NCBI RefSeq assembly: GCF_005869855.1
Contig: NZ_SZNH01000003.1
Span: forward strand, 62,001-126,000
Direction of reading: 5' to 3'
Length of the DNA stretch: 64,000 nucleotides
Source of the DNA: Nostoc sp. PA-18-2419
GTDB taxonomy: Bacteria; Cyanobacteriota; Cyanobacteriia; Cyanobacteriales; Nostocaceae
Part shown: piece by piece, positions 55,421-64,000 of the stretch
Position numbering within the stretch: the first letter of the stretch is position 1
Layout of the letters: each line of letters opens with the position of its first letter
Notes under the pieces: generated by a model
Seen by the model: the letters and a program-made list of their open reading frames with translations, nothing else
Told to the model about the DNA's origin: nothing
The model's database searches: none
Position numbers and translations under genes: made by a program

Positions 55421-57682
55421 TCAGTCTCCTGCTCGTAATGTGAAATAAAAGGTACTACCTTCACCGTAGGTTGACTCCACCCAGATTTTACCGTCATGTC
55501 GCTCGACAATTTTTTTACTAATGGTTAATCCGGCTCCTGTACCACCACCATATTTGTTCGGCCCGTGTAGCCGTTTGAAGATGCGAAAAATTGCTTCAAA
55601 GTGTTTTTCTCGAATCCCAATGCCGTTATCTCGGACGTAGAATGTAACTGGTATCGGTGAAGCGGCCTCAATATAACCAATTTCAATCCATTTTTGAGGT
55701 TTGTCGTTGTATTTAATAGCATTGGCAATCAGATTGTTAAAGACTTCGCCTACTTGGACGCGATCGCAATACACTGTTGGTAGTGGTCTTGGAATACGAA
55801 TTTCTATCCCCATCTCTTCAATTCGGGCGCTCAATAAGTCTAAATTTCGCTCTACAAGACTATTAATATCACTCTGCTGCATAGAAAGATCCACTCTTCC
55901 CAAACGGGAAAAATGTAGCAGCGAATCAATTAAATCTTCCATGCGTTGAGTTAAACGAATCAAAGTTCTTAATTTTTGCGTACCTTCTTCGTTGAGAATG
56001 TCGCCGTAGTCTTCAATAAGAAAATTAGAATAATTATGAATACCCCGCAGTGGTTCTTTCAAATCATGAGAAGCAATGTAGGCAAAGGCATCTAATTCAT
56101 TGTTGCTGCGTTCTAGTTCAATATTGAGCTGCGCTAGTTCATCTGCTTTTCGGAACACCACACCAATAATAGCGTTTCTCAACTCCAGCGCTGCATTTAC
56201 CTCACAAGATTTCCAACTCAGAGATTTTAACCGCACAGTTTCTTTCCATAACTCAAACGATTTCCGAGGTGATAGACGCAAACTGCCGTTTCCCATTACT
56301 TCTACAGGTTTATTTGGATTACCTCCCCAATTGACAGTTTGTACTTCCTCTGGGCGAAACCACAAAATATAGTTTTTTTGAATTTTGGAAAATGAAAGCG
56401 CCATTAAGCCACTACCTATATCCCCAAACTTTTCTGCATCTGGATAAACTTGTGATAGCGAATTGGTATAAAAAATCTCTTCGTAGACATTTTGAGAAAT
56501 CCATTCGATTAAATTTTGAATCTCTTGTTTTTCGGGAGTGTTCCCGATAGAAAAATATTCTTTTTCAAAATATACTACTGCTCCTTGGGCATCGACAAGC
56601 TCGAGGAGATTCGGTTGATGTTGAATTATACCTTCAATAAAGTTATTTCCTGCCGATATATATTCTATTAACTTGCTATAAACTGATTTTAAGTGTATTT
56701 TATATTCACTATCTTCGCTATCTTCTTTTGCACTCAGTTCTACAGATGTAATTTGTCCTAAAAATTCACAGGCGTTACGAATTTCATATGGAACATATTT
56801 AGGTGATTGATGATGGCAGGCAATTAATCCCCATAATTTTTGATTTTTCATAATGGAAATTGACATTGATGCCGTTACGCCCATATTATGCATGTACTCA
56901 ACATGTAAAGGCGAAACACTCCGCAACACAGAGTTACTTAAATCTAAAGGCTGCCCAGTCAAAGGATTATTTGCAGGTAAAATTGCTGCTGGTTGATAGT
57001 CAGCATTCGGTATTAGCCTCAGCCAGTTTTGGCTGTAAAGTTGCCTAGCTTGTATGGGAATATCTGAAGCTGGATAATGTAAGCCTAAATAAGATATAAG
57101 ATATTCTGGCTTTTCTTCAGCAATTACTATGCCATTCCAATCTTCATCAAAGCGATATACCATTACCCGTTCAAAACCAGTGATATTTTTGACTTCTTGA
57201 GCAAGAATTTCACTTAGTTCTACAACCCCTGATGTCGTTTGTAATTTAGAAATAGCTTGTTTAACTAGATGATAAAATTTAAAGTACGTGTTACTTTTTT
57301 CGGCAAATATAGGTTCTAACTCTAAAACTAAAATATCGTTGGAGCGATGAATAATTACATCAAAATATAAATTTTGGTCGCCAAAGTTGATTGTAAATTC
57401 TAAAGGATTAACAAATTTTAAATTTTCTTGAGATAAACAATTTATTAAAAAATTAAGTTGCTCGGTTTCTAAAAAATTACTTAAAGGTTGATTGAGCAAG
57501 TCTTCCGGATTGACGCCAAATAAATAAGAAGTATTATTACTACATTGGAGAATAGCTAACTCTGGTTCTTTTAATGCCAAAAGAACTCCATGAGGTTGAA
57601 CAAAACCAGGAATATGAATTGGTTCTTGAGCGCAATTACTAAGGTCAACTTGAAATGGAGTAGAAATATTGTTATTGCTCAC
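55421..57682 (-). CDS. Bacteriophytochrome-type phytochrome histidine kinase (CphB-like)
   Basis: The 753-aa protein has PAS-GAF-PHY-HisKA-HATPase. Cys17 in [11 protein letters not shown] is the biliverdin-attachment Cys of bacteriophytochromes. The GAF domain has [14 protein letters not shown] and [16 protein letters not shown], where Leu259 replaces the Cys that holds phycocyanobilin in Cph1. The PHY tongue shows NWGG and [15 protein letters not shown]. The kinase has [28 protein letters not shown] and GGTGAGLTI. It is therefore a red/far-red sensor probably using biliverdin, like Calothrix CphB. It starts the three-gene operon. Confidence 0.93.
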   Translation of the reverse strand: MSNNNISTPFQVDLSNCAQEPIHIPGFVQPHGVLLALKEPELAILQCSNNTSYLFGVNPEDLLNQPLSNFLETEQLNFLINCLSQENLKFVNPLEFTINFGDQNLYFDVIIHRSNDILVLELEPIFAEKSNTYFKFYHLVKQAISKLQTTSGVVELSEILAQEVKNITGFERVMVYRFDEDWNGIVIAEEKPEYLISYLGLHYPASDIPIQARQLYSQNWLRLIPNADYQPAAILPANNPLTGQPLDLSNSVLRSVSPLHVEYMHNMGVTASMSISIMKNQKLWGLIACHHQSPKYVPYEIRNACEFLGQITSVELSAKEDSEDSEYKIHLKSVYSKLIEYISAGNNFIEGIIQHQPNLLELVDAQGAVVYFEKEYFSIGNTPEKQEIQNLIEWISQNVYEEIFYTNSLSQVYPDAEKFGDIGSGLMALSFSKIQKNYILWFRPEEVQTVNWGGNPNKPVEVMGNGSLRLSPRKSFELWKETVRLKSLSWKSCEVNAALELRNAIIGVVFRKADELAQLNIELERSNNELDAFAYIASHDLKEPLRGIHNYSNFLIEDYGDILNEEGTQKLRTLIRLTQRMEDLIDSLLHFSRLGRVDLSMQQSDINSLVERNLDLLSARIEEMGIEIRIPRPLPTVYCDRVQVGEVFNNLIANAIKYNDKPQKWIEIGYIEAASPIPVTFYVRDNGIGIREKHFEAIFRIFKRLHGPNKYGGGTGAGLTISKKIVERHDGKIWVESTYGEGSTFYFTLRAGD

Positions 57683-58508
57683 GTTTTAGTACCAATGATA
57701 AATAGTGTGCCTAAGTAATGTATTTTAAACTAAAAGGATATTTTCAAAGTTTTGATAACAATTGGATTTTTTATATTTTATTAAATACTCCTCATAAAAT
57801 AAGCACTTAAAACATAAATTTTCTCCTTTAGATAAGTGGTTAAAATCTTAATTAAAAGAGTCTAATAGAGATATATATAAAATACTTGCAAATATATTTG
57901 AAGACAGTCTCTAATTTATAAAGTTTTTGCTTTCATCTCTCTAATTAACTAGAATAAAGTGTTAAAATAAAAATCTGAATAATCATATTTTTTATGAAAC
58001 TAATATTGATGAAAATGAAAATTATTTATGTCATAAAATACACATATTTAGCGAATTTGCTCTAAGTAATAAAATAAATGTTAGCCAAAAATAGGAGTAA
58101 ATCGAATTAATAGCTAAAACAGTTGAGTTATTTTCTAGAAAACTAGATGCGCTCGCAGTAAAATTACCAATGATATGGTCACTGAGAAAATAAAACAAGC
58201 AAGTCATTATAGTAATCCGCTTTGATTTTGAACTACTTGGCTTCGCAGGAAGAAGCCACTGTGGTATTAGAGTCTCCCCAAGTCGAGGAGGTAGTGCGTA
58301 CAAAAGGGTTCTCATACCAGTTACTACAACTCTTGGAACCCGAAGGCCGCGATTAGTCCCCGATGAGCAATTGCCGTTAAGTGGTGTTAGATAGTACAGA
58401 GTAGGGAAAACAGAAGAACCATTTTCGAGTTATACCTAGCGAGAGCAAAAATCAAAAAGGAGTCCTAATAGTAATAATTTTTATTTTATCAACGTTAATG
58501 GACATGTT
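57683..58508. promoter_or_regulatory. Divergent 826-bp control region between phytochrome and response-regulator genes
   Basis: The region is very AT-rich next to the phytochrome start. At 58210-58320 it changes to a GC-richer segment (GAAGCCACTGTGGTATTAGA, GAGGAGGTAGTGCGTACAAA) that looks like dispersed repeat DNA of Nostoc type. The 94-aa minus-strand ORF at 58031 runs through it and is not convincing. Promoters of both flanking genes must lie here; I cannot place them. Confidence 0.4.
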
Positions 58509-58913
58509 ATGAAACCTCCTCTCCCTCTTATTGGCTTAAACATCCTCGTCGTTGATGATGATGATGATAGTCGTTTTTATATTACAACTGTATTAGAAGC
58601 AGATGGAGCAACCGTCACAGCAGTTGCATCGGCAGCAGACGCATTAAAAGTACTACCCGAATTGCAGCCTGATATCTTGATATGTGATATTGCTATGCCT
58701 AACGAAGATGGCTATACCCTGATCCGTAAAATCCGGGCACTCGAACCAGATATTTATAGCAAACTCCCTGCCATCGCGTTAACTGCCTATGGTGATCGGG
58801 AGTATCGTAACATCGCCTTGGAAGCAGGCTTTCAGATTCATGTCGCTAAACCAATCGATCCAGGAGAACTAGTTGCAGTCGTGATAAATTTAGTTGCTTC
58901 TTATAAGAGTTAA
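58509..58913 (+). CDS. CheY-like single-domain response regulator
   Basis: The 134-aa protein is only a receiver: NILVVDDDDDSRFYITTVLE, DILICDIAMPNEDGYTLIRK (acceptor Asp60), PAIALTAYGDREYR (Thr92) and HVAKPIDPGELV (Lys114). This subtype resembles the C-terminal receivers of hybrid kinases more than Rcp1. It is divergent from the phytochrome operon and could take phosphate from the multi-PAS kinase, but no sequence feature shows that pairing. Confidence 0.92.
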   Translation: MKPPLPLIGLNILVVDDDDDSRFYITTVLEADGATVTAVASAADALKVLPELQPDILICDIAMPNEDGYTLIRKIRALEPDIYSKLPAIALTAYGDREYRNIALEAGFQIHVAKPIDPGELVAVVINLVASYKS

Positions 58914-59408
58914 TCACATCCGGGACAAAAGTAGCGATCGCATGAATTACTTGTGGTGCGATCACTATTCGATCCACCAATCAAGGTAAATTCTCTTTTA
59001 AAACTGACCAGTCGCTCCAAAATTACTAATAAAGGCAGAGCAAAAGCTAACACTACATCCATTGATAACTTAGCCAAACTCCGATTAAGCCGCCAATGAC
59101 AGAAGATAATTTTAATTAACTTTATTTGTATATAAATCCTCTAGACAAGTCAAACAGCCAGGATTAAAAATTTATATTAATAATTTGCTTAGTTACAGAT
59201 ATAATACTCCTCCAGATAAACTACTTTTTATCAAGTTGTTCTCACAGACTCACGTTATACACTGACATTTTAATTATTTTAACTACTTTGGTGCGTCTTA
59301 CCTTGTTAGCATCCATCCCATCTGTAATTTGTTAATTGACCAAGTATTAACGCTAACTACTTATTCCAGTAACATTAGTATTTATCAACAAGTTTCAATA
59401 TAAAGCTA
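58914..59408. other. Intergenic region, 495 bp
   Basis: A HIP1-rich start (GCGATCGCATGAATTAC) is followed by AT-rich DNA with no ORF that I can support. The right end leads into the gene at 59409. Confidence 0.35.
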
Positions 59409-59762
59409 ATGTCTTCAACTCCTCTAACACTTAACTTAATTGAAGGTTCTGTCTCTTTTAGTTTTTCACCCCAAGCAGCACGAGAATTAAAAGCAGCAAT
59501 AGACCGATTAATCGAATGCTTAAAAGCTGTCGCTGCTAAACCCACTCCAGGCGGGGGTAAAGCGACTCCCCAACCTCCCTTAGAATATCGCTACACTGGC
59601 GAAGTATTTTTAGAAGTTTTCTGTAATCCTAATATTTGGCCAAGTCCCTTCGCAGCCAAAGTCCTGCTAACTGTCCGCAACATCAACATCCGCGTAACTA
59701 CAGAAGCCGAATTGACTCGGATCGTTGATGATATTAATCAATATTTAGACCAAGTAGGATGA
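59409..59762 (+). CDS. Small hypothetical protein, unknown function
   Basis: The 117-aa product begins PLTLNLIEGSVSFSFSPQAA, has a helix RELKAAIDRLIECLKAVAAK, a Gly/Pro-rich linker (PTPGGGKATPQPPL) and a second mixed alpha/beta part ending TEAELTRIVDDINQYLDQVG. No signal peptide or membrane span is present. Codon use and composition look like a real cyanobacterial gene. I do not recognise the family. It stands alone, followed by a dispersed repeat. Confidence 0.6.
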   Translation: MSSTPLTLNLIEGSVSFSFSPQAARELKAAIDRLIECLKAVAAKPTPGGGKATPQPPLEYRYTGEVFLEVFCNPNIWPSPFAAKVLLTVRNINIRVTTEAELTRIVDDINQYLDQVG

Positions 59763-59764
59763 GG

Positions 59765-59900
59765 GAGATGGAAAGCAGAGGGGCTTCAGGTGCACAGGAG
59801 AAAATAATAACTCTTGAGTCAACAGTCAACACTGGCTCAACACCCCGTTCGCACAGCCCAAGGTAGAGAATAAAGCTAACAGCACTCTCAATGCTCTACA
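59765..59900. repeat. Dispersed repeat copy 6 (longest copy)
   Basis: GCAGAGGGGCTTCAGGTGCA, CAGGAGAAAATAATAACTC, GTCAACAGTCAACACTGGCT, CAACACCCCG...GTAGAGAATAAAGCTAACAG, CACTCTCAATGC. This copy spans both halves of the family, linking the 4575/8085 type (left half) and the 34543/37497 type (right half). The other 300 bp up to 60196 hold nothing that I recognise. Confidence 0.75.
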
Positions 59901-60196
59901 TTTATAGAAAAATTACCGGAGCAGTTCAGCATTAGAAACGGTCCCGGTAAGAAAATTTACATAATAGACTCAAGTTGTAGCACCAGCTATACTATGTTCT
60001 GATGCCTAAATCGCCTGAAAATTTGTATAAATTAAGACTGTAATTTTTCCGTATTAATCAACAAAGCAAGATTTTGCATCAGGCAATGCTTACCAAAAGC
60101 CAGAGATTATCCCCCAGATTGGTCGTCAAATCGTTGATTGTGGAATCCACACATCGAAAATAAGCTCCCAATCTTAAACCCGAAATTAAATGTCGA

Positions 60197-60433
60197 TCAG
60201 TCGTTATCCCATTGTTCACGACCAATTAAATCACCAATGCGATCGCGTAACAAAAAATCACATTTTTCTAATTCACATTCAACGCAAACCCACTCTCTCG
60301 CTGGGATATATTGGCAGAGTGTATATATTGGCTGCTGTCGGCTGACCATTCCCTTTTGCACTAGTCGGCGTGCTTCGTCTTGGATCACATCGAGAGAGTA
60401 GTAATTAATAGAAGGCACCGTATTCACACTCAT
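60197..60433 (-). CDS. DUF4327 family protein
   Basis: The 78-aa protein reads MSVNTVPSINYYSLDVIQDE, ARRLVQKGMVSRQQPIYTLC, WVCVECELEKCDFLLRDRIG, DLIGREQWDND. I recognise this as DUF4327, a small cyanobacterial family of unknown function. No membrane span is present; several Cys could bind a metal or form disulfides, but spacing is not a standard motif. Confidence 0.8.
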   Translation of the reverse strand: MSVNTVPSINYYSLDVIQDEARRLVQKGMVSRQQPIYTLCQYIPAREWVCVECELEKCDFLLRDRIGDLIGREQWDND

Positions 60434-61219
60434 GGTTTTTACTCACAAATTAACACTTAGATAGTGTTCCCGTTAGCTATCAGGAACAAACATGACAGGG
60501 ATTTTACTTGTGGCTAGGATTTTGTAGTTTGCTATACGGAACTAATTTCATTTTGACGCTACATCACCGGAAATTATCTCAAGAAATGTTAAGAAAGTCA
60601 ACAAAAGCTGACATTACCTCAAAATATGCTTCACAAAACAATGTCAAACTAGCTAACCAAACCTGCTCTTTTGGTGATGTAACTTTTATTCAACAGGTTT
60701 CTATGTTTTGCCCTTAGTGGCTTGAGGCATAATTTGGTTAGTGACAAGAGTACACAAAGTGATCGCTCACATATTAAATAATCGCCTTAAAGCTGTATCT
60801 AGAAGTGTTTGTATCTATCTCAAGGTAAATAAGATAAAAATATTAAGCAGCAACTAGGGTATAAACTGTCGCAAAACTAACGGCTAAGTTACACGATGAA
60901 GGCTTTTATGCTAGCAGCTGTTAACAATTTCTTAAACAAATCTGGAATTACTTGGTTAATTTCAGCGATGATGGTACATGATTTTTTTTGGATAAACATC
61001 TGTATAAGGGTGGAGTAATACAATTTCTCTAAATTGGGACGCTGGGAGTATGGGAAGATAAAGGAGGCGGTGAATGAAAAATGACAAACTATATGTAACT
61101 ACCGATGGCTGAATTAGCTTATGGTTATATTAAAACAGACGCGACTGATCACGTCTGTAAAGTGTTTGGCGGATTTGCTGAGGTCAATTGTTCTGAAGTG
61201 ACATTGTGATTTAAGTTAC
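60434..61219. other. Gene-poor region, 786 bp
   Basis: The 69-aa ORF in the track (60508-60717) starts with TTG and has no recognisable motif. A 34-codon ORF at 61105-61209 (MAELAYGYIKTDATDHVCKV) ends 11 bp before the rbfA stop on the other strand; I cannot tell if it is expressed. A 7-bp hairpin ACAGACG...CGTCTGT (about 61135-61157) lies inside that ORF. Confidence 0.35.
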
Positions 61220-61639
61220 TTATTGTGAGAATTCCTCGTCATCAAGATTTGTGCTGTCTTCTACTGCTATGGGATTTTCTGGCGATCGCTGATTGTTGAG
61301 TTGGTCTAATAGTGCCAGTACCTTATTACCACGTTCAATGGAGCGATCTTCTAAAAACATTACTTCTGGTGTACGACGTAGCCGCACCCTAGCACCAAGT
61401 TCGCTGCGGACATAACCCGTGGCCGACTTTAAACCTGCCATTGTTTGTGCCTTAGCTTCATCTGTCCCATAAATACTGACGTAGATTTTGGCGTGTTGGA
61501 GATCGCCGGAAACATCAACATCAGTAACACTTACCATTCCTGTACCCACACGGTCATCCTTAATGCCGTTGAGCAGCATTTGGCTAACTTCCCGTTTAAT
61601 CAGTTCAGCAACACGGGAAACGCGGCGATTTGTAGCCAT
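61220..61639 (-). CDS. rbfA: 30S ribosome-binding factor RbfA
   Basis: RbfA is a KH-fold protein that binds 16S rRNA near helix 1 and helps late 30S maturation, with a known role in cold growth. The 139-aa sequence shows [40 protein letters not shown], and [20 protein letters not shown]. An acidic tail ([11 protein letters not shown]) follows. It is downstream of the DUF751 gene on the same strand, separated by 110 bp. Confidence 0.95.
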   Translation of the reverse strand: MATNRRVSRVAELIKREVSQMLLNGIKDDRVGTGMVSVTDVDVSGDLQHAKIYVSIYGTDEAKAQTMAGLKSATGYVRSELGARVRLRRTPEVMFLEDRSIERGNKVLALLDQLNNQRSPENPIAVEDSTNLDDEEFSQ

Positions 61640-61749
61640 AAAAGTTTAGCCTCCTCACAGAGGTTGTACGACATCATAATAAACACAATGGCAAATAACG
61701 CCATAAAACAAGTGTCTTTAGGGCAGAAACTATAGCACCTCGTCCTAGC

Positions 61750-61956
61750 CTAGATTGTACTCAAACCCAACATTGCACGTAGAGTGAGAGTAACAAACAC
61801 CAAACTGCCGACAAACAAACCCAAAAGGGCGATTAGGGTAATTGGGCGTTTCAGGAGTGGCACTAATGGCGCAAAGGTGTTGATAAATACCCCTAAGAGG
61901 ACAGTAATAAAGTAGCGGGGGTAGCGAAAGACGTTATCCCAAAATCCGTCAAACAT
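61750..61956 (-). CDS. DUF751 family small membrane protein
   Basis: The 68-aa protein begins MFDGFWDNVFRYPRYFITVL and has two spans (FITVLLGVFINTFAPLVPLL; ITLIALLGLFVGSLVFVTLT). This matches DUF751 (Ycf33-like) of cyanobacteria and plastids, commonly next to rbfA. Function is unknown. The same-strand order DUF751-rbfA suggests an operon. Confidence 0.82.
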   Translation of the reverse strand: MFDGFWDNVFRYPRYFITVLLGVFINTFAPLVPLLKRPITLIALLGLFVGSLVFVTLTLRAMLGLSTI

Positions 61957-62121
61957 TTGAATCTAAACTGCCTTGTTATAGACTTACGTTTGTTTTAATA
62001 TGCTTTATCTACATCAATTGTAATCTATGTGGCTGGAAAATTACTCAGTTAATATAAAATATGCTTCGTCAGTTATATTAACTATATTTAGTCGCAATTA
62101 TTTACGTAAAATTTTAGGTAA

Positions 62122-63024
62122 ATGGTTATTCAAATGCCCCCCAAAGAAACTAGCCCGCGTCCATTTTTGAAGTGGGCAGGGGGTAAAAGTAAGTTGATTC
62201 AGCAATATATTCCTTATTTTCCCAAAGATTATCAGACTTATTATGAACCCTTTTTAGGTGGTGGTGCTGTTTTTTTCTATCTTCAACCAAATACAGCTAT
62301 TTTAACTGATATTAACGCTGAATTAATTAATACTTATTGCTGTGTTCGAGATAACGTCGATGAATTAATATTACTCCTGAAAGAACATAAAAAACGACAT
62401 AATAAAGATTATTATTATAGTGTCAGAAATAACTCTAATGGTACCAATTTAGAAAAAGCTGCTCGTTTAATTTATTTAAATAAAACCTGTTTCAACGGTC
62501 TCTATCGAGTCAATTCCCAAGGGAATTTTAATGTTCCATTAGGCAGATATGAAAATCCTAATATTTGTCCGGAAAATTTACTTAAATTAGCCTCCAAAGT
62601 ACTTTCTCAGGTAGAAATTCACCAGGCAGATTTTACAGAAGTCTTAAATCGTGCTACTAGCAGTAATGACTTTGTATTTTTCGATCCGCCTTACCACCCT
62701 ATTAGTGACAGTAGCTATTTCACTGCTTATAGTCAAAATTGTTTTACTAAAAAAGACCAAGAACTTTTGAGAGATACTTGTGCAGAGTTAGCAAGTCGTG
62801 GTGTCAAAGTTATGCTATGTAATTCTGATAGTGAATTTATTAAAAAAATTTATACTGAAATCAATTTTGAGAGATACACAATCAAAGCAGCGCGTTCAAT
62901 TAACTCGAACATTAAAAATCGAGGTATGATTGACGAACTATTGATTACATCTTTCGATAATCAAGAATTTAAAAGTCAGAATTCAGAAGTCAGCGTAGAT
63001 TTTGTAAGAATGACAAGTGAATAA
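62122..63024 (+). CDS. Dam-family DNA adenine N6-methyltransferase
   Basis: The 300-aa enzyme has the SAM motif pair PFLKWAGGKSKLI and YEPFLGGGAVFF, KTCFNGLYRVNSQGNFNVPL (target-recognition start, as in Dam and M.DpnIIA), and the catalytic DPPY (residues 188-191, in FVFFDPPYHPI). This D12-class family usually modifies GATC, so GATC is the likely site but is not proved by sequence. The end after LLITSFDNQEF is a short unrelated tail. It faces a nuclease gene 500 bp away. Confidence 0.92.
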   Translation: MVIQMPPKETSPRPFLKWAGGKSKLIQQYIPYFPKDYQTYYEPFLGGGAVFFYLQPNTAILTDINAELINTYCCVRDNVDELILLLKEHKKRHNKDYYYSVRNNSNGTNLEKAARLIYLNKTCFNGLYRVNSQGNFNVPLGRYENPNICPENLLKLASKVLSQVEIHQADFTEVLNRATSSNDFVFFDPPYHPISDSSYFTAYSQNCFTKKDQELLRDTCAELASRGVKVMLCNSDSEFIKKIYTEINFERYTIKAARSINSNIKNRGMIDELLITSFDNQEFKSQNSEVSVDFVRMTSE

Positions 63025-63119
63025 ATTATTTAAATTGCATCATCCAACCGATTATTTAATATAAAAAACTTGGATTCACCAATTTAGTAACAATTAAATT
63101 CTAAATTCTAACTCCTTCT

Positions 63120-63596
63120 TCAAAGATTCTTATTTGCCCAAGCAATAAATCTATCTAAGCTATAAACTGCTAATAAATTATGGTTATCACTAACTCTTGC
63201 TTTTAGCCATTTGCTTGCACCTTCTCGCATCCCTTCACCACCTAGTATAACGATAGTTGGTGCAGGGTAATAATGCTGAATATTCATATTTAAATAAGGA
63301 AACTTTTCATCAACTGAACCAGGGCTTTCTTGCCATTTGCACTCGATAATTAAACCAGATGGCATTGCAGGTGAGCTAACAACGTAAAAATCAACCTTTA
63401 AATCGGTATGATAAATTCCAGTGCCGATATAAACTTCTTTACCATAGCGTTTTGGTAATAAAGCTGCGTTTAATATAAATTCTTTGGAGACATAATTTCC
63501 CACTTGAAAATAATTATGTCCATTCAAGATTGCTTCAACATTAATTTCTAAAATTCTCCCTGCCTTATTTGCCCGCCCACCTTGAGTCAGAGCCAT
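63120..63596 (-). CDS. PD-(D/E)XK nuclease-family protein (probable restriction endonuclease)
   Basis: Starting at ATG 63596 (MALTQGGRANKAGRILEINV; the track's TTG is six codons upstream) gives 158 aa. KVDFYVVS contains Asp69, and GLIIECKWQ contains Glu85-x-Lys87, making the PD-(D/E)XK active site; Glu18 in the first helix completes the pattern. SVDEKFPYLNMNIQHYYPAP then TIVILGGEGM follow. The protein is small, like many type II restriction enzymes, and it faces a Dam-type methylase, so I propose a restriction-modification pair. Sequence specificity is unknown. Confidence 0.75.
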   Translation of the reverse strand: MALTQGGRANKAGRILEINVEAILNGHNYFQVGNYVSKEFILNAALLPKRYGKEVYIGTGIYHTDLKVDFYVVSSPAMPSGLIIECKWQESPGSVDEKFPYLNMNIQHYYPAPTIVILGGEGMREGASKWLKARVSDNHNLLAVYSLDRFIAWANKNL

Positions 63597-63785
63597 CTCA
63601 AATTCCTCTGCCAAAAGTACTGCTTATTATAGAATTCCATAGAAGCAGTAATTTGTGGTGAGTTACTTAATATGAATTTTTGTTGAAATGACAAAATATT
63701 GGTATTTTTGTACTAAATAAATACAAGTGTATTAATTTGGATAAAGAATGAATAATTAGTTGAATTAGTAATTTTCCTTTGGACT

Positions 63786-64000
63786 TTAACCCGTCTGTGC
63801 TTCACTATTACCGTTGCGGATAGCCCATGCTAATTCTAATAACTGAGTCCAGCGCTTTTGCAGTTGTTTGGGAGTGCATTTGATGGCTTTGGCGATCGCT
63901 TGGTCGTTTTCTCGTGCAGTTTTGAGTTGTAAAATTTGTTGTTGTTGTTCTGTGAGTTGACTGATAAAAGTTTCCCATTGCTGGGAAGATAAACCCAACT
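63786..64000 (-). CDS. 3' end of an unidentified gene running off the right edge
   Basis: The ORF is open to the window end; the track's TTG start at 63998 is an edge artefact. The visible 70 C-terminal residues are helical: SQQWETFISQLTEQQQQILQ, then ENDQAIAKAIKCTPKQLQKR, which resembles a helix-turn-helix of the sigma region-4 or RNA-polymerase-like type, then LLELAWAIRNGNSEAQTG. A DNA-binding role is only suggested. The rest of the gene must be seen. Confidence 0.55.
   Translation of the reverse strand, partial: LGLSSQQWETFISQLTEQQQQILQLKTARENDQAIAKAIKCTPKQLQKRWTQLLELAWAIRNGNSEAQTG

Noticed and set aside
58031-58315. 94-aa minus-strand ORF in the phytochrome upstream region
   Set aside because: Its first part comes from a GC-richer repeat-like segment and its second part from AT-rich spacer; no domain or ribosome site.
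60508-60717. 69-aa ORF in the gap before rbfA
   Set aside because: TTG start, no ribosome site, no recognisable motif.
1-64000. tRNA, rRNA, tmRNA, RNase P RNA or 6S RNA genes
   Set aside because: I scanned the intergenic regions for cloverleaf arms (such as GGTTCGAATCC-type T arms) and known core motifs and found none that I can support.

Overview
The window is about 41% GC and carries many GCGATCGC (HIP1) octamers, heptanucleotide tandem repeats, psbY, a biliverdin-type phytochrome, a hormogonium polysaccharide (hps) locus and many cyanobacteria-only families (DUF3086, DUF3119, DUF4327, DUF751, TIGR02652). It is a piece of chromosome from a filamentous, probably heterocyst- and hormogonium-forming cyanobacterium of the Nostoc/Calothrix type. 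I saw no tRNA, rRNA, CRISPR array, intact insertion sequence or prophage.

Left part (1-11000): the start of hisF runs off the left edge. It is followed by ruvB, a secreted TPR protein, a two-domain M16 peptidase, a VOC protein, a zinc-ribbon protein (TIGR02652), a gamma-carbonic-anhydrase-like protein, psbY (41 aa, absent from the ORF track), folC and a lone sugar-binding lipoprotein. A dispersed intergenic repeat family appears here. One copy lies in frame inside the M16 peptidase gene, and another makes up the false N-terminus of the folC ORF.

Motility and polysaccharide part (11000-35600): pilM-pilN-pilO-pilQ encode the alignment complex and outer-membrane secretin of the type IV pilus. 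After metH comes the hps locus: hpsA, three pseudopilin genes hpsBCD, three glycosyltransferase genes hpsEFG, a second FimU/GspH-like pseudopilin, a 1-kb decayed stretch, an hpsJ-type membrane protein and another glycosyltransferase. By prepilin motifs, HpsA-HpsB-HpsC-HpsD look like a full K/I/J/H (PilX/V/W/FimU) tip set. This suggests a dedicated minor-pilin tip that couples the pilus motor to polysaccharide export.

Housekeeping part (35900-51700): DUF502, nusB, ftsY, a GAF-PP2C phosphatase, plsY, then a same-strand group mlaE-DUF3119-DUF3086 (probable lipid transport to thylakoid or outer envelope). After these come a small membrane protein, a short SppA protease, aroH, an OGFr-domain protein, cbiD and guaA. 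A broken DUF29 gene sits just after guaA.

Signalling part (51860-58910): a minus-strand operon of phytochrome (Cys17 present, Leu at the Cph1 Cys259 position), an Rcp1-like response regulator and a REC-PAS(x5)-histidine kinase. A divergent single-domain response regulator lies upstream.

Right part (59400-64000): small conserved proteins, rbfA next to DUF751, then a Dam-like adenine methylase facing a PD-(D/E)XK nuclease (probable restriction-modification pair), and the 3' end of an unidentified gene at the edge. Several starts in the ORF track are too far upstream; corrected starts are given where the sequence decides (M16, folC, pilN, hpsC, hpsF, DUF3086, response regulator, nuclease). All function calls come from reading motifs without database searches.
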